Positions 44,300-55,674 of a stretch of DNA of 64,000 nucleotides are shown here, piece after piece (within the stretch, counting starts at the first letter, position 1; each line of letters begins with the position of its first letter). A program made the position numbers and the translations under genes. This stretch comes from Otatea glauca (lineage: Eukaryota > Streptophyta > Magnoliopsida > Poales > Poaceae), in contig CM070722.1 of NCBI GenBank assembly GCA_036346275.1, positions 58,441,524 through 58,505,523 on the forward strand, given 5' to 3'. The notes under the pieces are model-generated. The model ran no database searches, was not told the DNA's origin, and saw only the letters and a list, made by a program, of their open reading frames with translations.

Positions 44300-45134
44300 T
44301 GACGAATACTCATACCAGGGGTACCCCAACGGCCTAGGGTAACAAGCAGGCTGCCCCAAGCCCATTACCGACCAAAGGACCCGTGGGACCACAAAGGACG
44401 CCTCCCGACCGATCAGACGAAGGCCCCGACCAAGTAGGGCTCTCGACCACGGCGGTCGGGATCCCCGACCACCAAATTAAGGCAACCTCCGCCAAGGGCG
44501 CGTGTCAAAGCCTCTACGGTCTACGGCCCGCGTCCCTTCTGGACGGGACAATCGGCGGATCAGACGGAGCGGTGGCTCTTTCCCAAGATGGCATAAATGG
44601 TCAAAGTCAAGCTTCCGGCCCCATCAACCACCACGCATAATACGAAGGCACGCCCTCTCGAGACAAGACTAACGTTATACATCGCAACGCCAACACTCGC
44701 GATCTCACGTAAGCGGTGCGCCATTTCCGACGAAGCGATTAATCGCTCGCCTAACGGGACTACCGACCCGGCGTGGGCAAGGCAGGCAGTGACCAGTCGC
44801 CAGAATGAAGGACCAAAGCTTTTAGCATAGGCCACCTCCCTTTTCCCAATTCTCAATGTAACCTGCCCTTTCCTACTATATAAAGGGGGGGGCAGGAGCC
44901 CCTGAGGAGGAGAGACAGAGGGACAGAGAAAAAGAGGAAGGACGAGTTCTTTCTTGTAAACGCTGTGCAGCCATCTGCACCTAAGGCAATACAACACCAC
45001 CGAACGAACTGGAGTAGGGACTTTCGGTCCGAACCAGTATACACCTTGGACTCTCGAGTCTAACCATTCAGGAACAGGGAACGCGTGGCCCTTCTGACTT
45101 ACAAATTTACTTGCCGGTGCTCGAAATGCCGACA
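44300..45134 (+). mobile_element. Solo LTR (835 bp)
   Basis: Starts TGACGAATACTC and ends AAATGCCGACA, with a perfect 5-bp duplication TGTTG on both sides (44295-44299 and 45135-45139). It has a promoter-like CTATATAAAG at 44876-44885, followed by a purine-rich start region (GAGGAGAGACAGAGG). No internal retrotransposon sequence is nearby, so it is a recombination remnant. GC-rich with many CGACC/GGTCG blocks. Probably from a Gypsy-type element, but the lineage is not proven. Confidence 0.87.
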
Positions 45135-45199
45135 TGTTGCATATTGAACTCATATGGTTGATTAATCATTGTTATATGTGTGCTACATGTGGTATCTGT

Positions 45200-45395
45200 T
45201 TTTGCCTAGTATCCGACAAAAAATATTCGATATTGCATCGATTCTGCTCTGTATTCGCTTTGAATTTATGATCGATATTATCTACGTCGTATTCGTTTCT
45301 GTCACTATTCGTATTCGACACCAAATCCAACATAAAAAATGATTTGAAATACGAAAAAAAAAATGATATTTAACCGAATCTAGCCGACTGCACTC
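45200..45395. repeat. Truncated hAT-like repeat
   Basis: The right end GACTGCACTCCTA has the look of a TAGGAGTGCAGTC terminus. The body has TATTCGATATTG and CGTATTCGTTTC blocks, as in common plant hAT MITEs. No matching left end or duplication was found. Confidence 0.35.
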
Positions 45396-46515
45396 CTACC
45401 TTAAGTAGCATGAAAAGTTCCTCTCATCTTGCCACCGGAGGATAACCACGTGCTTTACAAAATCATACACCCCCATTGTCATCTTTTAACCTTTTTTTCT
45501 GCTTGAAAAACATAACCTTGGAACTATCGTGGTGTAGTTTTGTGCTTCAAAGAGGATACAAAACATGTTCATTGTGGATTTGTGGTCGTGCACCAATCCA
45601 CATCATCATGACCTCGCGCCAAGATTGGCGCCCTCGCGTATACAAAGAGCACCGTCAAGGCCATACTGGCATTTTGAGGGCCATGTGCTCAGTTTGAAAT
45701 TAAACTGTACATAATAAAAATTAATTATCAAAATAATTATTTGATATTATAGTTGTAGTATAAATTTTTTTCTTACGATACAAAGATTATATGATATATC
45801 GTACTAAAAATCAAATTTCATATTTGACCTTTACTTGGAAAGCACCGTTCTTTAGAATCTTCAATTATCCTTGTAATTAGTTTTTTTTCTAAATTAAATC
45901 AATTTCAATGGCTATCGTTAAATCTTTTCTAGTTCATTATAGACCGCACGTAGAACTTCAACCTCAATTTATAAAAGCTCTTTTTTTGCATGTGCAATAG
46001 TCATTGAATTATCAACAAGATTCTATATGCAACAATTGCATTATGAAAATAATTTAACTGTTTCAAAAACTTTAAAATATCAACCGGGCATATGGTTTTG
46101 CTTAAGAACAAATTTTTACATTAATTGTTTTTAAAAAAATAAAGAGAATTAAAAGAACTACTCATCTATCTATTAGTTCTTATATCAAAATTAACAAATA
46201 GTAAAAAAAAATAAGTAAAAAAATTAAGTCCTTAATTTTAGGAGCCTGTGCAGCCTCCCATCCAGGCCTGAGCACCGTCGTACTAGACTGATCATTATCC
46301 TCGATCACAAGAATATCTGTGGAGAAGTAAGATCTGCCAAGTACAACTTGTCTTTCAGAAAACAAAGTGAAGTACAAGTAAGTGAATTGATAAATTTCTG
46401 TGGATTATGTGTTTTTTTTAATATAATATGAGCTCAGCCTTTTTATGTACTGCCTTTGGAGGAAAAGGCAGGATACGCCTTTTAGCTTGCTAATGCGCTG
46501 AGGCATGTGGTGGTG
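45396..46515. other. Intergenic, nothing recognised
   Basis: A/T-rich. No frame or repeat I can support. Confidence 0.3.
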
Positions 46516-46518
46516 GTT

Positions 46519-46675
46519 GTCATCTCCCTTTCAACTCCGGGCCGGAAATACGTGCGCATTGCCATATGATATTCCATTATGTCTTGGAAAAAAGTTGGTG
46601 TCCTTTATCATCTGTCTTTCAAGTCCGGGCCAGAAAATATGTGCGCATTAACGTATGTCTTGAAAAAGATGATGT
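46519..46675. repeat. Imperfect tandem duplication
   Basis: TTTCAACTCCGGGCCGGAAATA...GTGCGCATT...TATGTCTTGGAAAAA (from 46529) recurs as TTTCAAGTCCGGGCCAGAAAATA...GTGCGCATT...TATGTCTTGAAAAA (from 46617). Two copies, 70-90 bp each. Confidence 0.7.
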
Positions 46676-47537
46676 CCCGTTTTCTCAAGGTTAATCGTAT
46701 GCTAAAATGCGCTATATTTTTTTTTGTTGAATATGAGCTGACACGATAATTAATACAAAGAATGTCTAACACGTACCTGACATTGTGAGTTTCTTGCAAT
46801 AAGGTTAACGCTGAACCCGTAAGTGAAACTGGTATGGCTCACAGACCGGTCGAAATCATACGTTGTTTTTTTTAAAAAAGAATTCTAGCTTTCCACGTGT
46901 GTATTTATAATTTTGGTCGTCTCTTTTACCGTGAAAGGTGCGGCAGATATCATATATCCCCTATCGCGTCCAGGTAGTATGGAAGGTCACCGAAGTCGTG
47001 GCATGGCGAGAGAGCACCGTAGAAGGCGCTGCCGCGTGGAGGAGCTGCGGCAGCACGCACGGCTCTTAGCTGCCGCGCATGGGTAGTGTAAAAGGCACCA
47101 TGCCACGGTGGACCATGTTGCTCCCGTCGGCCGAGCTCTCGAGGTTATCGATCAACTTTCATACTTTTCAAACATACTAGAGGATAAATATCGTTAGACC
47201 TTCCACATTGAAAAGGAGATAATCAAATTTACAATTATACAGAGGAGGACTAGATAATCCATGATTGCAGCTCGGCCAGCCGCTGTGGTTTTGGACTCAG
47301 AGAGCTACTGCGTTGTGTAGCACGTCAGCACGTGCGAGGTCTACGAGCTCAGGGGCCCCTGCCTCCTGATGTCTGAAAAGCAGAGCAGCACAGGTCTTGC
47401 ACACAAACACATCAACAGCTTCTCGGACTGATGGATGGATGGATGGATGGATGCCAACCAAACAAACAAACTTCTCACTTCTCGGGTGAAAAAGAGCGAT
47501 GCAAATTGAACGTCTCTACCATCATCGATTACACCGT
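46676..47537. other. Intergenic DNA with a (GGAT)n microsatellite
   Basis: Contains a GC-rich patch around 46970-47110 with GCTGCCGCG-type blocks, and (ATGG)n at about 47430-47452. No gene recognised. Confidence 0.35.
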
Positions 47538-47545
47538 CTGGGATA

Positions 47546-49030
47546 TAAGGATTCAAATTTTGTTTTCGGATAAAATACCGCTCCTAACTAGATTCCGAAA
47601 TTTCGGCGAAATTCGGGTATTTCGAACAAATCTCGTCCGAAATTCAAAAACAAAAATTCAAATTCGGTTTGTTTTGTACCGAGAAAAAACGAAATTCGCC
47701 GAAAATACCGAAATTTTGGTATTTTTGCAACGGAAAAAAGTGGGTCAAACGATGTCGGAAATTTTTCAAATTTTGTTTGGAGAGTCCTGATACATTGATG
47801 ATATTTTCATAAAAATTTCAGATTATTCCGAAGTCTGTGAAATTTTTAAAAATTCAAACATTGTTACTATCATGATAAAACACTCACCGACAATTTTGAA
47901 CCGAATACAAAATGATTCAAACCACGTTATAAATATTTGAATTTTTTTTGCATGGTTATGATGTATCTTTAATGCTCTCATAAAATATTTAGATAATGAT
48001 CAAATTGTATGAATTTTTAAAAATTCGAACAGTACTACTGCCCTGTTAAAAGGCTTACCGGCAAACTTGAACAAAATGAAAAATTATCTAAACCACGTTA
48101 AAAACTTTTGAAAATTTTTGTGGATGGTCCTAATGTAACATTAATGTTTCTTTAAAAATTTTAGATGATGATCATTCTCAAATAATGTTTAAAAATTTAT
48201 ACAGTGCTACGTCGTGATAAAAGTGTGATGATCAATACATAGATTTGCTTTAGAAATAAAGAAATGTTTAAATTTTTTGAAAATTTTACAAAATGGTGAT
48301 AAGGAAGTTCTTAATATCTCATAAAAATTTTGAATCATGATCACACTCCAGTGAATTTATAAAATTCTTACAAGGCACAATTCCATTTATGTCCTTTTCT
48401 TTTTGATTTTTGAAATATAATATAACAAACGAAGTTCAATGCTTACATAGATTTGATTGACCAAACAAACAAAGTTTAGTTTTTTTCAAAAATTTATATA
48501 ATGGTACTGAGTCAATTATTAATCTCTCAAAAAAATTTTAGATCATAATCACACTCAAGAAAATTTATAAAATTCTGACAATGTAACTGTCCCAATTATG
48601 TACATTCTGTTTTTGATTTTTTAAAGATAACAAATGAAGTTAAATTATTTTGAAATATTTTATGTATGATCCTAAACTACTAAGGATAGTACCATAAAAT
48701 ATTTAGCTTATTATCAAGATTGTACAATTTTATAAAAATATGACAGTGTTTCTGCCAAAATTATAAAATATCTAAAAAATTCGGTTTTTCAACAAATTTT
48801 CATAGGAGATGGCTTTCCTAAGGTTTATTGGACTAAATCCAGCCCTAAAAGTTTTAAAATCGGCCAAAAAAATATGAAAATTCGGCACAATTTCACCGAG
48901 AAAAATCGAAATTTCGGGTTACGACAGCAATTTCAATTTTTTTTCCGGCCGGTACTTTAGATTTCGTGGTGGTCCGAAATCCGAAATTTCAACGAAATTT
49001 CGCCGAAATTCGCCGAGATTTGGAACCTTG
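47546..49030 (+). mobile_element. Non-autonomous hAT element, copy C (1485 bp)
   Basis: Exact 8-bp duplication CTGGGATA (47538-47545 and 49031-49038). Starts TAAGGATTCAAATTTTG and ends GAGATTTGGAACCTTG, inverse apart from a few changes including the terminal base. It is collinear with copy B over its interior and inverse to copy A. CGAAATTTCG-type arrays cluster at both ends (for example 47588-47620 and 48905-49015). Confidence 0.87.
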
Positions 49031-49040
49031 CTGGGATATA

Positions 49041-49275
49041 CTCCCCTGGTGCAAATAGTTAACGTTTTGTACATGCCTCTTAAATATAGTTTTGATTGCT
49101 AATTTTTATTATAATATATTTATAAAATCTAATAAATTTATAAAATTATGAAAGTACATTTTGAGACAAATCTACACATATAATTTTTACATATCCAATT
49201 TTAATATTTAAAAAGATATTAACAATCAAGATTTTGAAAATTTGACTATAACTACGTCTAAAACGATGACTATTT
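49041..49275. mobile_element. Degenerate Stowaway-type MITE
   Basis: Starts TA-CTCCCCTGGTGCAAATAG directly next to the hAT duplication. Its interior matches the Stowaway at 55101-55334 (AATTTTTATTATAATATATTTATAAAATCTAATAA and the block around TATCAACAATCA, in part). The right inverted end has decayed. Confidence 0.6.
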
Positions 49276-49669
49276 GAGCACATTATATGCTATTCGAAAA
49301 TAGTCCGCGTTATTTGGAAACATCCGTTTTGACCCTAGATCGTTAAAGGAGTGGCTACCTATGCACGCACGTATACACACGTCTAGTTCGTGCGATGAGC
49401 GTGCTCTCCGTCTGTGCAACGCAGGAGGCAAAGCGACGAACGCAAGTGTACAGAAGAACTCGGCGGCGGCCGGTGACCCATGGTGATGGAGATCTGACCA
49501 CACAGAGAGTTTAGGCTGTAGGCGAGCTGTTCGCTTCACTTCGATATGTACACAGCTTTGTTGGGATGCGCGGCGCAGTTGCGCACTTCTCTCTGTCCGT
49601 GGGTGAAAGCCGCCGGGGCCGACCCGTCCGTTGCGTGGGCAGTATTAGTATATATACTCTTAGTCCTGG
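49276..49669. other. Intergenic, nothing recognised
   Basis: A minus frame at 49270-49539 is His/Ala/Arg-rich without a motif. Not called. Confidence 0.25.
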
Positions 49670-49677
49670 ACGGTACT

Positions 49678-49990
49678 TAGGCCTGTAAACAGCCGGGCTG
49701 TTGGTGTTCGTGTTTGAATACAGACCCGAGCTCGGCCTGAATAAACTCGTTAACGGTAAATTATTTAATTTATACTATTTTTAATAATAAAAAATATTTA
49801 AATTTGAGCTCGACTCAAGTAATCTCGATAAGAGTTAAAACATAGTAATATTTAATAAGTAATTTGTAAATTTATCAGACTCGGTGAAGCTCAGGATCAA
49901 GCTCGAGTTCGACTTGTTTGAAGCTCAAATCAAGCCTAGAGCGAGCTGAACTCGAGCAGTTCGCAAGCCTCGAGTTTTTTTACATCCCTA
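49678..49990. mobile_element. hAT-type MITE (313 bp)
   Basis: Perfect 8-bp duplication ACGGTACT (49670-49677 and 49991-49998). The ends are TAGGCCTGTAAA and TTTACATCCCTA (10 of 12 inverse). Repeated GCTCGAGTTCG / CGAACTCGAGC blocks lie near the right end. Confidence 0.86.
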
Positions 49991-49996
49991 ACGGTA

Positions 49997-50247
49997 CTCC
50001 CTCCGTCAATTCTATTTTTAAATAATTTCGTCCATAAATATAGTGTGTATTTTATATTTAACATAAAATCAGTACGATGTTCCTTTTATATCTCTAATAA
50101 ATATCCACATTTACTTTATATTTTCTACATACATGTATTGAATATACTGCTTAGTGATAATACTAGGGATAATTTAGTCATTTTTAATATCCTCTTATCT
50201 ATGTTTTAAAAAGAAATACGTCTTATAAATTTAGACAAAGAGAGAGC
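49997..50247. mobile_element. Stowaway-type MITE, right end decayed
   Basis: CTCCCTCCGTCAATTC preceded by TA at 49995-49996. The body is like the copy at 29769. The right end reads TTTAGACAAAGAGAGAG instead of the expected GGAGGGAG. The neighbouring hAT element inserted across its left border, so it is older than that hAT insertion. Confidence 0.65.
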
Positions 50248-50411
50248 CTTTTCTCGGTGCTTTGTCCAAATTGGCCTCTTTTTTTCCCATAGAAATTGGC
50301 CTTTTCTTGGAATGGACAAATTTTGCACTGGAACACGTAAGATTTTGGTAAGAGGTATTATAAGCGACAATTCTTACCTAATTTTTACATTCCAAGCAGA
50401 GTCTCAGGCTT

Positions 50412-50612
50412 TCAGCGGTTGAGGCAAGATTTCAACGTTGGCATTTTCGCCTCGGAAGTTGGAAGGCTAGGTGTCTTATCAGCGATATCACCAATATGCA
50501 ACACCATGGTTGTACCACTAGGAGTCACAGGTATTCTGGTCGTCTTCTTTTTGCGTGGAGGTATTTGGTTGTTGCACACTCGATGGGGATGCCTCGATGG
50601 TAGGGCTGCCAA
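50412..50612 (-). pseudogene. Unidentified coding-like fragment, minus strand
   Basis: A 66-codon frame (KKKTTRIPVTPSGTTMVLHI; ADKTPSLPTSEAKMPTLKS) has natural-looking protein composition and a basic start. The domain is not recognised. The hAT-like repeat at 50601 begins at its 5' side, so it may be a gene fragment cut by a transposon. Confidence 0.25.
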
Positions 50613-51140
50613 CTCGATTTAAAACAGGCTCGAGTCGGCTTACGCTCGTGGCGTGTACAAGCCAAGCCAAGTTAAGTCTCGTCCTTAGCTTGTTTCTATA
50701 ACGAGCCAAGTCCAAGTTGTTTAGTGTGCTTGTTTGGCTCGTATGTAGTCTAGAGGCTAAAAGCACGGAGTAACACTGAGACCCATTGGGACACACCAAA
50801 TGACCCATGCCCATCACGGATTCGTGCTCATGTAAGTATGTTTGGAAATTATATCCCTTCTTCATCATTTGTGGTTACTTGAGCAACCATCATTTGAACT
50901 TCTATTGTCTAGAAATTCTATCCCTATTTGCCGAATGTGAATGAAAACTTGTATCGGGAAAGTTTCTAGGATGCATGATGCATCAAAAATCATATCCAAA
51001 CAAACAACTTAATTAATCAATTGACACTCCATTATAGCTAGCTATAGCAGCTAAGCTCGCGAGCTATCACGAGCTGACTCGAACCATTTTTCAAGCCGAG
51101 CTAAGCTTGCTTTCCAGCGGCTTCCAACCCGACCTTGTAG
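50601..51140. repeat. Probable hAT-type element, one end degraded
   Basis: Starts TAGGGCTGCCAACTCG. The right side, around 51055-51140, carries the inverse-like GAGCTGACTCGAACCATTTT and CCAACCCGACC. Subterminal GCTCGAGTCGGCTT-type blocks resemble the 49678 element. No duplication found. Confidence 0.45.
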
Positions 51141-51194
51141 TCATAGGTCACACGTTCCGATCAAAACCAAAATAACCGCTCACTTAATATTCTT

Positions 51195-51365
51195 CATGAC
51201 AGTAGATAATACTTTGTGTGGGTGGTAATGAATAAATGCATATGGTTGGGAGAGAATAAATAGAGGTATAGAAGGAAAGATATTATTAAATCTACATACA
51301 AACTTTATATTTATAGATAAGATCATTCAAAAAAATAAGCCAAATAAATTCGGACAGACGAGTAG
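51195..51365. repeat. Stowaway-related fragment
   Basis: Matches 30510-30671 (GGTAATGAATAAATGCATATGG and GAGAGAATAAATAGAGGT). The left half and its terminus are missing. Confidence 0.55.
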
Positions 51366-51639
51366 TAAATTTCACTACTTCTGTATCCCTACGTGGTGAG
51401 CTAATAAAATGGTATTACTAGAAACCAACCACAGCCTATGGTTAGGTGGGTTAATTTTGTGGAATTTTCACTATAATATTATGAGATTTGATAAAAAAAA
51501 ATAGTATTATTGGAACGCGGCAGAAAAGTTTTTCATTTTCTGAGACTCATTCTACAATTGAAAAGTGGTGGATTGAGCAGGAAAAATATGTGGGGGAGTA
51601 AAACGCTGAGAAGGGTTTTGTTGATAAAATCTATACCCT

Positions 51640-52450
51640 TTATAACGCAGGTAAACATTCTTTTCTATGTCCATCCAAAATACTGTATCCCACTAGAGAT
51701 AATCCAACATTCGTGCACCCAGCGAAACGTCCTCAGAAACTTGCCTCCATCAAAATTAACCTCTCAGATCTTTCCTCAGCTTTACTCACCCACATCCGAT
51801 GGTCATTATTTAGTGTGTCTAATCATCCCTGTGGCCCACAACAGACCTCCCCCACCTACATATTTAGAAGGAAAGTGAATCAAACAAGGAAATAAACAGG
51901 GAGGATCCGCATACAAGGAAACCAAACTTGAATTTTTTGTTTGCTAAAAGTGTGCGTACTACATATTTGGAAGAAGAGCGAATCAAACAAGGAAGCAAAC
52001 AAGACTTGAAAACAGGGGGGATCCGCATGCAAGGAAACAAGACTTAAATTTTTTATTGTCCTGGCATCGTGATCGTATTTTTTTCGAATATGACCCTTCT
52101 CGAGACTTTTTTACGGATCTAGCCCCATAGAGCCTAATTTCAACAAGCACGAGAGCGCTGAATTTTTGTTTTCATTTTTATCCACGGAACCAATGGCCCG
52201 CGAGTGTCGCTTAATTTTTTCAATTTTTCTCACGGAACCAAATGGCGCGAAAGCATCGCTTAATTTTATCTTTTTCCTTCCGGATCCAAATGGTCGGCGC
52301 GATTTTATTTTTCCATATTTTTCCGAAATCATCTCTGTAGCCCACAACAGACCTTCCCCTACCTCCAGCATCAACAAGGAAAAGGAAACAAACGTCCTGG
52401 AAAAGAAAATGACCATACATTACGTCCTGGGAAAAAGAAACCGGGAGATG
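51640..52450 (-). repeat. Repeat sharing sequence, inverted, with the insertion at 62385
   Basis: 51645-51850 and 52320-52450 are reverse complements of 62450-62733 and 62385-62455. Shared blocks include ACATCCGATGG, CAGATCTTTCCTCAGC and ACGTCCTGGGAAAAAG. The 470 bp between the two blocks here is absent from the kinase copy. The region 51850-52100 holds a further tandem-like repeat of AAGGAAACCAAACTTG-type blocks. Non-coding. The class is unknown. Confidence 0.55.
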
Positions 52451-53600
52451 GAGCAGCGTGGCCGGGAGATTGCACGCGGCAGTCGGGGCAGCGCGGCCGG
52501 GAGAACGCAGGTCTGCAACGGCTCCACGGTGGTCATCGGTGGCTTTGCCGACACGGTGAGGTTGCTGGTCGGCGACCTCGCAGCCGCCGTGCCTCGGCAA
52601 ATTTATAATTCAATTTTTTTAAAAAATAATTTTATTAAGTACAAAATAATCGAAAGTTTTTTTGAGAATTTCTCTAGAATTTTTTAACCTAATGTGCTAT
52701 CTTTTCAAAAATCCTTTTATATTTAAAAAAATGAAGGCAACCCACCTGTAGCTTCTTCTAGCTACAATGAGACCGAGAAGCTTCTTCTCTCCCTCCCTCC
52801 TTTAAAGCAAGAAAGAATCTCCAAAGCTCCATCAATCCCGCACCTAATCTCCTCTTTCCATCTATGGTGTTAATTCCCTAAATTTCATGCTCTATTGCCA
52901 AAATTTCCTCCCAATCTGATTTGACCCCAAATTATGGTTTCCATAAATATGCTTGTTTTCGGGGCTATAAAAGTCGGCGAGCTCTTCTCCACCCATCGCA
53001 TTGCGTAAATCCCCAAGTGCTCCCTTTTGTAAAGATCGCCAGATTTTGGAGGTAATTCAAGTCATCACCGTCATCTTTCCCATTGAAATTTACATGTAAT
53101 GACTCCTCCTCCGCAGCGCTGTCTTTGATCTCGCCGCACCAAGCCAACCCACGCGACCGCCGACCACCCCTGGCCTTCCCTCCCCCCTTGCGCTGATCAA
53201 GCCCAGAGAGCGCTCTGTGCTCTCTGTGGAAGCTGCAAAAAAAATAATCCAAAATCAGAAAATTCTTTTTTCTTTCTCTTTCTTGATTTAAAATCTTTTG
53301 GGAGCCCGTTCGCTCATTCGACCTCCATTTAGTTCCGTTTTTCTTTCTAAATTCATTTAAAATTCTAAATTTCTCTTTTATTATTAAGTGTTGTATTCAT
53401 ACTTATCTTCTCATTTAATTGATAAGTGGGTGTACTGTCGTTGTAGCGTTAGCACGGACAAGTTACACTATAGTTGGCGTATGTTAAGGAAGCGAACTGG
53501 CGTGAATGTGAATGTGCGGTGATATGTGTGGCTTCCATATAATTGATAAAGAAGAGTAACTTTCCTAAAATAAATTACAATGCTTTAAGCTCCTTTTCCT
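52451..53600. other. Intergenic, nothing firm
   Basis: A GC-rich patch at 52440-52600 has open frames on both strands (MEQRGREIARGSRGSA on plus), likely a composition effect. No domain, no splice structure. Confidence 0.25.
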
Positions 53601-53601
53601 T

Positions 53602-55467
53602 GGGAAAGAAAATAAAGTCGATGAAATGCAACTACAAAGATGTGAGATTGAAGGTTTGCCACCAAAAACAATTTTCTTAGTAAAATGCCGCTCTAGAGTT
53701 TGAAATAGCTGCGCTTTGCCATTCCTCCCGTATTCTAGTATTTGTTAATTTTTTGGCACGAAATCACAAAGGAAAGGGCCCTTTTGCCCCAGCCCCCATA
53801 TGTGCTTGAATCAATTCGGTTTTTGCCACATCATCTTCTTCTTCCCCAAGACAGAAGAGAGGGCAGTGGGCAACGCCCCGGACCTCCATGGTGGCGATTG
53901 GTGAAGGTCAGCATGGTCAAGAGACTCAAGATAGATACAAAAATGGAATTCTCAGGCCATGGGAGTTCAATGGTGCTGGCGGTTCAGGAGGTTGTGCACC
54001 GGAGATGAGGAGGCCACGGGCATGGCGACGGCGTAGTCGATGGGACAGAAATTCGAGCACGTCAAAACGTAGAACATGGCGAGAGGATGATCATGTGTAA
54101 GCTAATTGGTCATAGACTCACTGGAGACGACAAACGGCGACAGCAAACCTGAACAGAATTGAGGGAAAAAGAAACTCGGCTGCCACCCACTGTGAGCAAA
54201 ATAAACAAATTAACTTCGGATGTTGAAGGAGTGAGAGGTGGGACAAGATATGACGCGAACGGATTTCAACGTATCTCACCTGATTGAAAGATCAACTCTG
54301 CTCGCCGTCTCCACCCGTGCCTTCTGCCTCGCTGCCATAGGATTGGGGCCGAGGACCAGAGACGGTGCTCGTCGGGGTAGAGACCGCGTGCAGCCTAGCC
54401 CGCGATGGGCGCGTGCGTTGCAAGTGGCAGTTGCTGCGTGGCGACTGGCGAGACGTCCTCTTGTTGATACTGACAAATTTGTCTTCCATTTGAAGTCTCT
54501 CTCCTCGTGACACTCACGCCATCCTCTTAGTCCCTTTTCTCTCTTATTTCTTTTTTCTTAAACTAAAAAAGTTTTTTTCTTCAAATTTTCTCTTACATTT
54601 TCGAATGGGGAGTATTTTTTTAAAACTATTTTTGAATGATTTTTAAGCAAAAGTGTTCGAATCGAAAGTTTTTTTAATCAAAACTTTTCCATTGAATTCA
54701 CCTAAAAGTTTTGAATCAATTTATTTTTTGTATTAGTGAAGAAACGGGTAGGAAAGTGGAAGAAAAGAGAGTGTAGAGAGAGAACCATGTGGTAATATTT
54801 GAATGAGTGAATTCAGGATATTGCATTCTATTTGTTGGCACTTCAAGAAATTGAGATAACGAGTGGTAAAGTGCCATAAATGGAGTGTTATATCCTGAAT
54901 TTTTCCTATTTGAATATATACTCACCCAAAATAGCAATTTCCAAGGCTGGTGCTTACACGAGAAGAGAGAGAACCAGAGAGAGGGAGGGTAGGAAGAGAA
55001 GAACAGGGTGGTTTCGTTGGCCTCAACCAAATCAATTCGAGCCACTTTGGGATAGGCCAAAAAGGTCATTTCACAAGACATTTTTGGAAAAAAAATATTA
55101 CTCCCTCGAAATAGTTGTCGTTTTGAACATCGACAAGATCTCTAAAACTCAACTTTGATCACTAATTTCTATTGTAATATATATAAAAATCTAATAATAT
55201 TATAAAAGTACGTTTTTAGATGAATCTACAAGTATGATTTTCATGCATTCAATCTAAATATTTTAAAAGATATCGATAGCTAAAGTTTAACTGTATGTAT
55301 CCCAAACCAATATGTTTTTGTAAATCGGAGGGAGTAGCAAATACTAGAATACGGGAGGAGTGGCAAAATACAGCTATTTCAAACTTTGGAGTGGCATTTA
55401 TTGAGAAAGTAATTTTTTTGGTGGCAAATCCTCGCATCTTTACCGTGGCATTTCATTCATTTTCCCG
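53602..55467. mobile_element. Inverted-repeat-bounded element, Mutator-like candidate
   Basis: Left arm 53602-53775 and right arm about 55060-55467 are inverse: TTTGCCACCAAAAACAATTTTC at 53657 against AATTTTTTTGGTGGCAAATCC near 55410, and CTCCCGTATTCTAGTATTTG against AAATACTAGAATACGGGAG near 55340. A Stowaway MITE (55101) sits in the right arm. Between the arms are GC-richer stretches (53850-54110 and 54290-54510) that could be captured gene pieces. No transposase or recognisable gene. The duplication is not resolved. Confidence 0.55.
55101..55334. mobile_element. Stowaway-type MITE (234 bp)
   Basis: CTCCCTCGAAATAG to AAATCGGAGGGAG with TA on both sides (55099-55100 and 55335-55336). Relative of the copy at 49041. 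It lies about 340 bp upstream of the OST5 start codon. Confidence 0.9.
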
Positions 55468-55513
55468 AAAAAAAAGGGCAATCAGGATAACTTTCCGTTC
55501 CACATCGACCTTT

Positions 55514-55578
55514 TGGGCTCAGCCCAGTCAGTCTCGGAGTTGTGTAGACCTTTGGATCCGGAACCAACGGCCCACGAG
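55514..55578 (+). promoter_or_regulatory. Site II-like elements of the OST5 promoter
   Basis: TGGGCTCAGCCCAG (55514-55527) and CGGCCCACG (near 55568) contain TGGGCY/GGCCCA motifs, bound by TCP factors in plant housekeeping promoters. No TATA box is seen. The core promoter seems to be only about 150-200 bp, directly after the right arm of a transposon. Confidence 0.5.
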
Positions 55579-55674
55579 TCTAGAAGAAGAGATTAGTTCT
55601 GCTCACCAGTCAGTTCGTCGCGGCGAAGGCGAGGCGGCGACGACGACGGCAAGACTCAGCTCAGATCCGAGGAA

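Noticed and set aside
44560..45153. 197-codon minus frame
   Set aside because: It lies within the solo LTR. It is a chance frame in GC-rich non-coding DNA.
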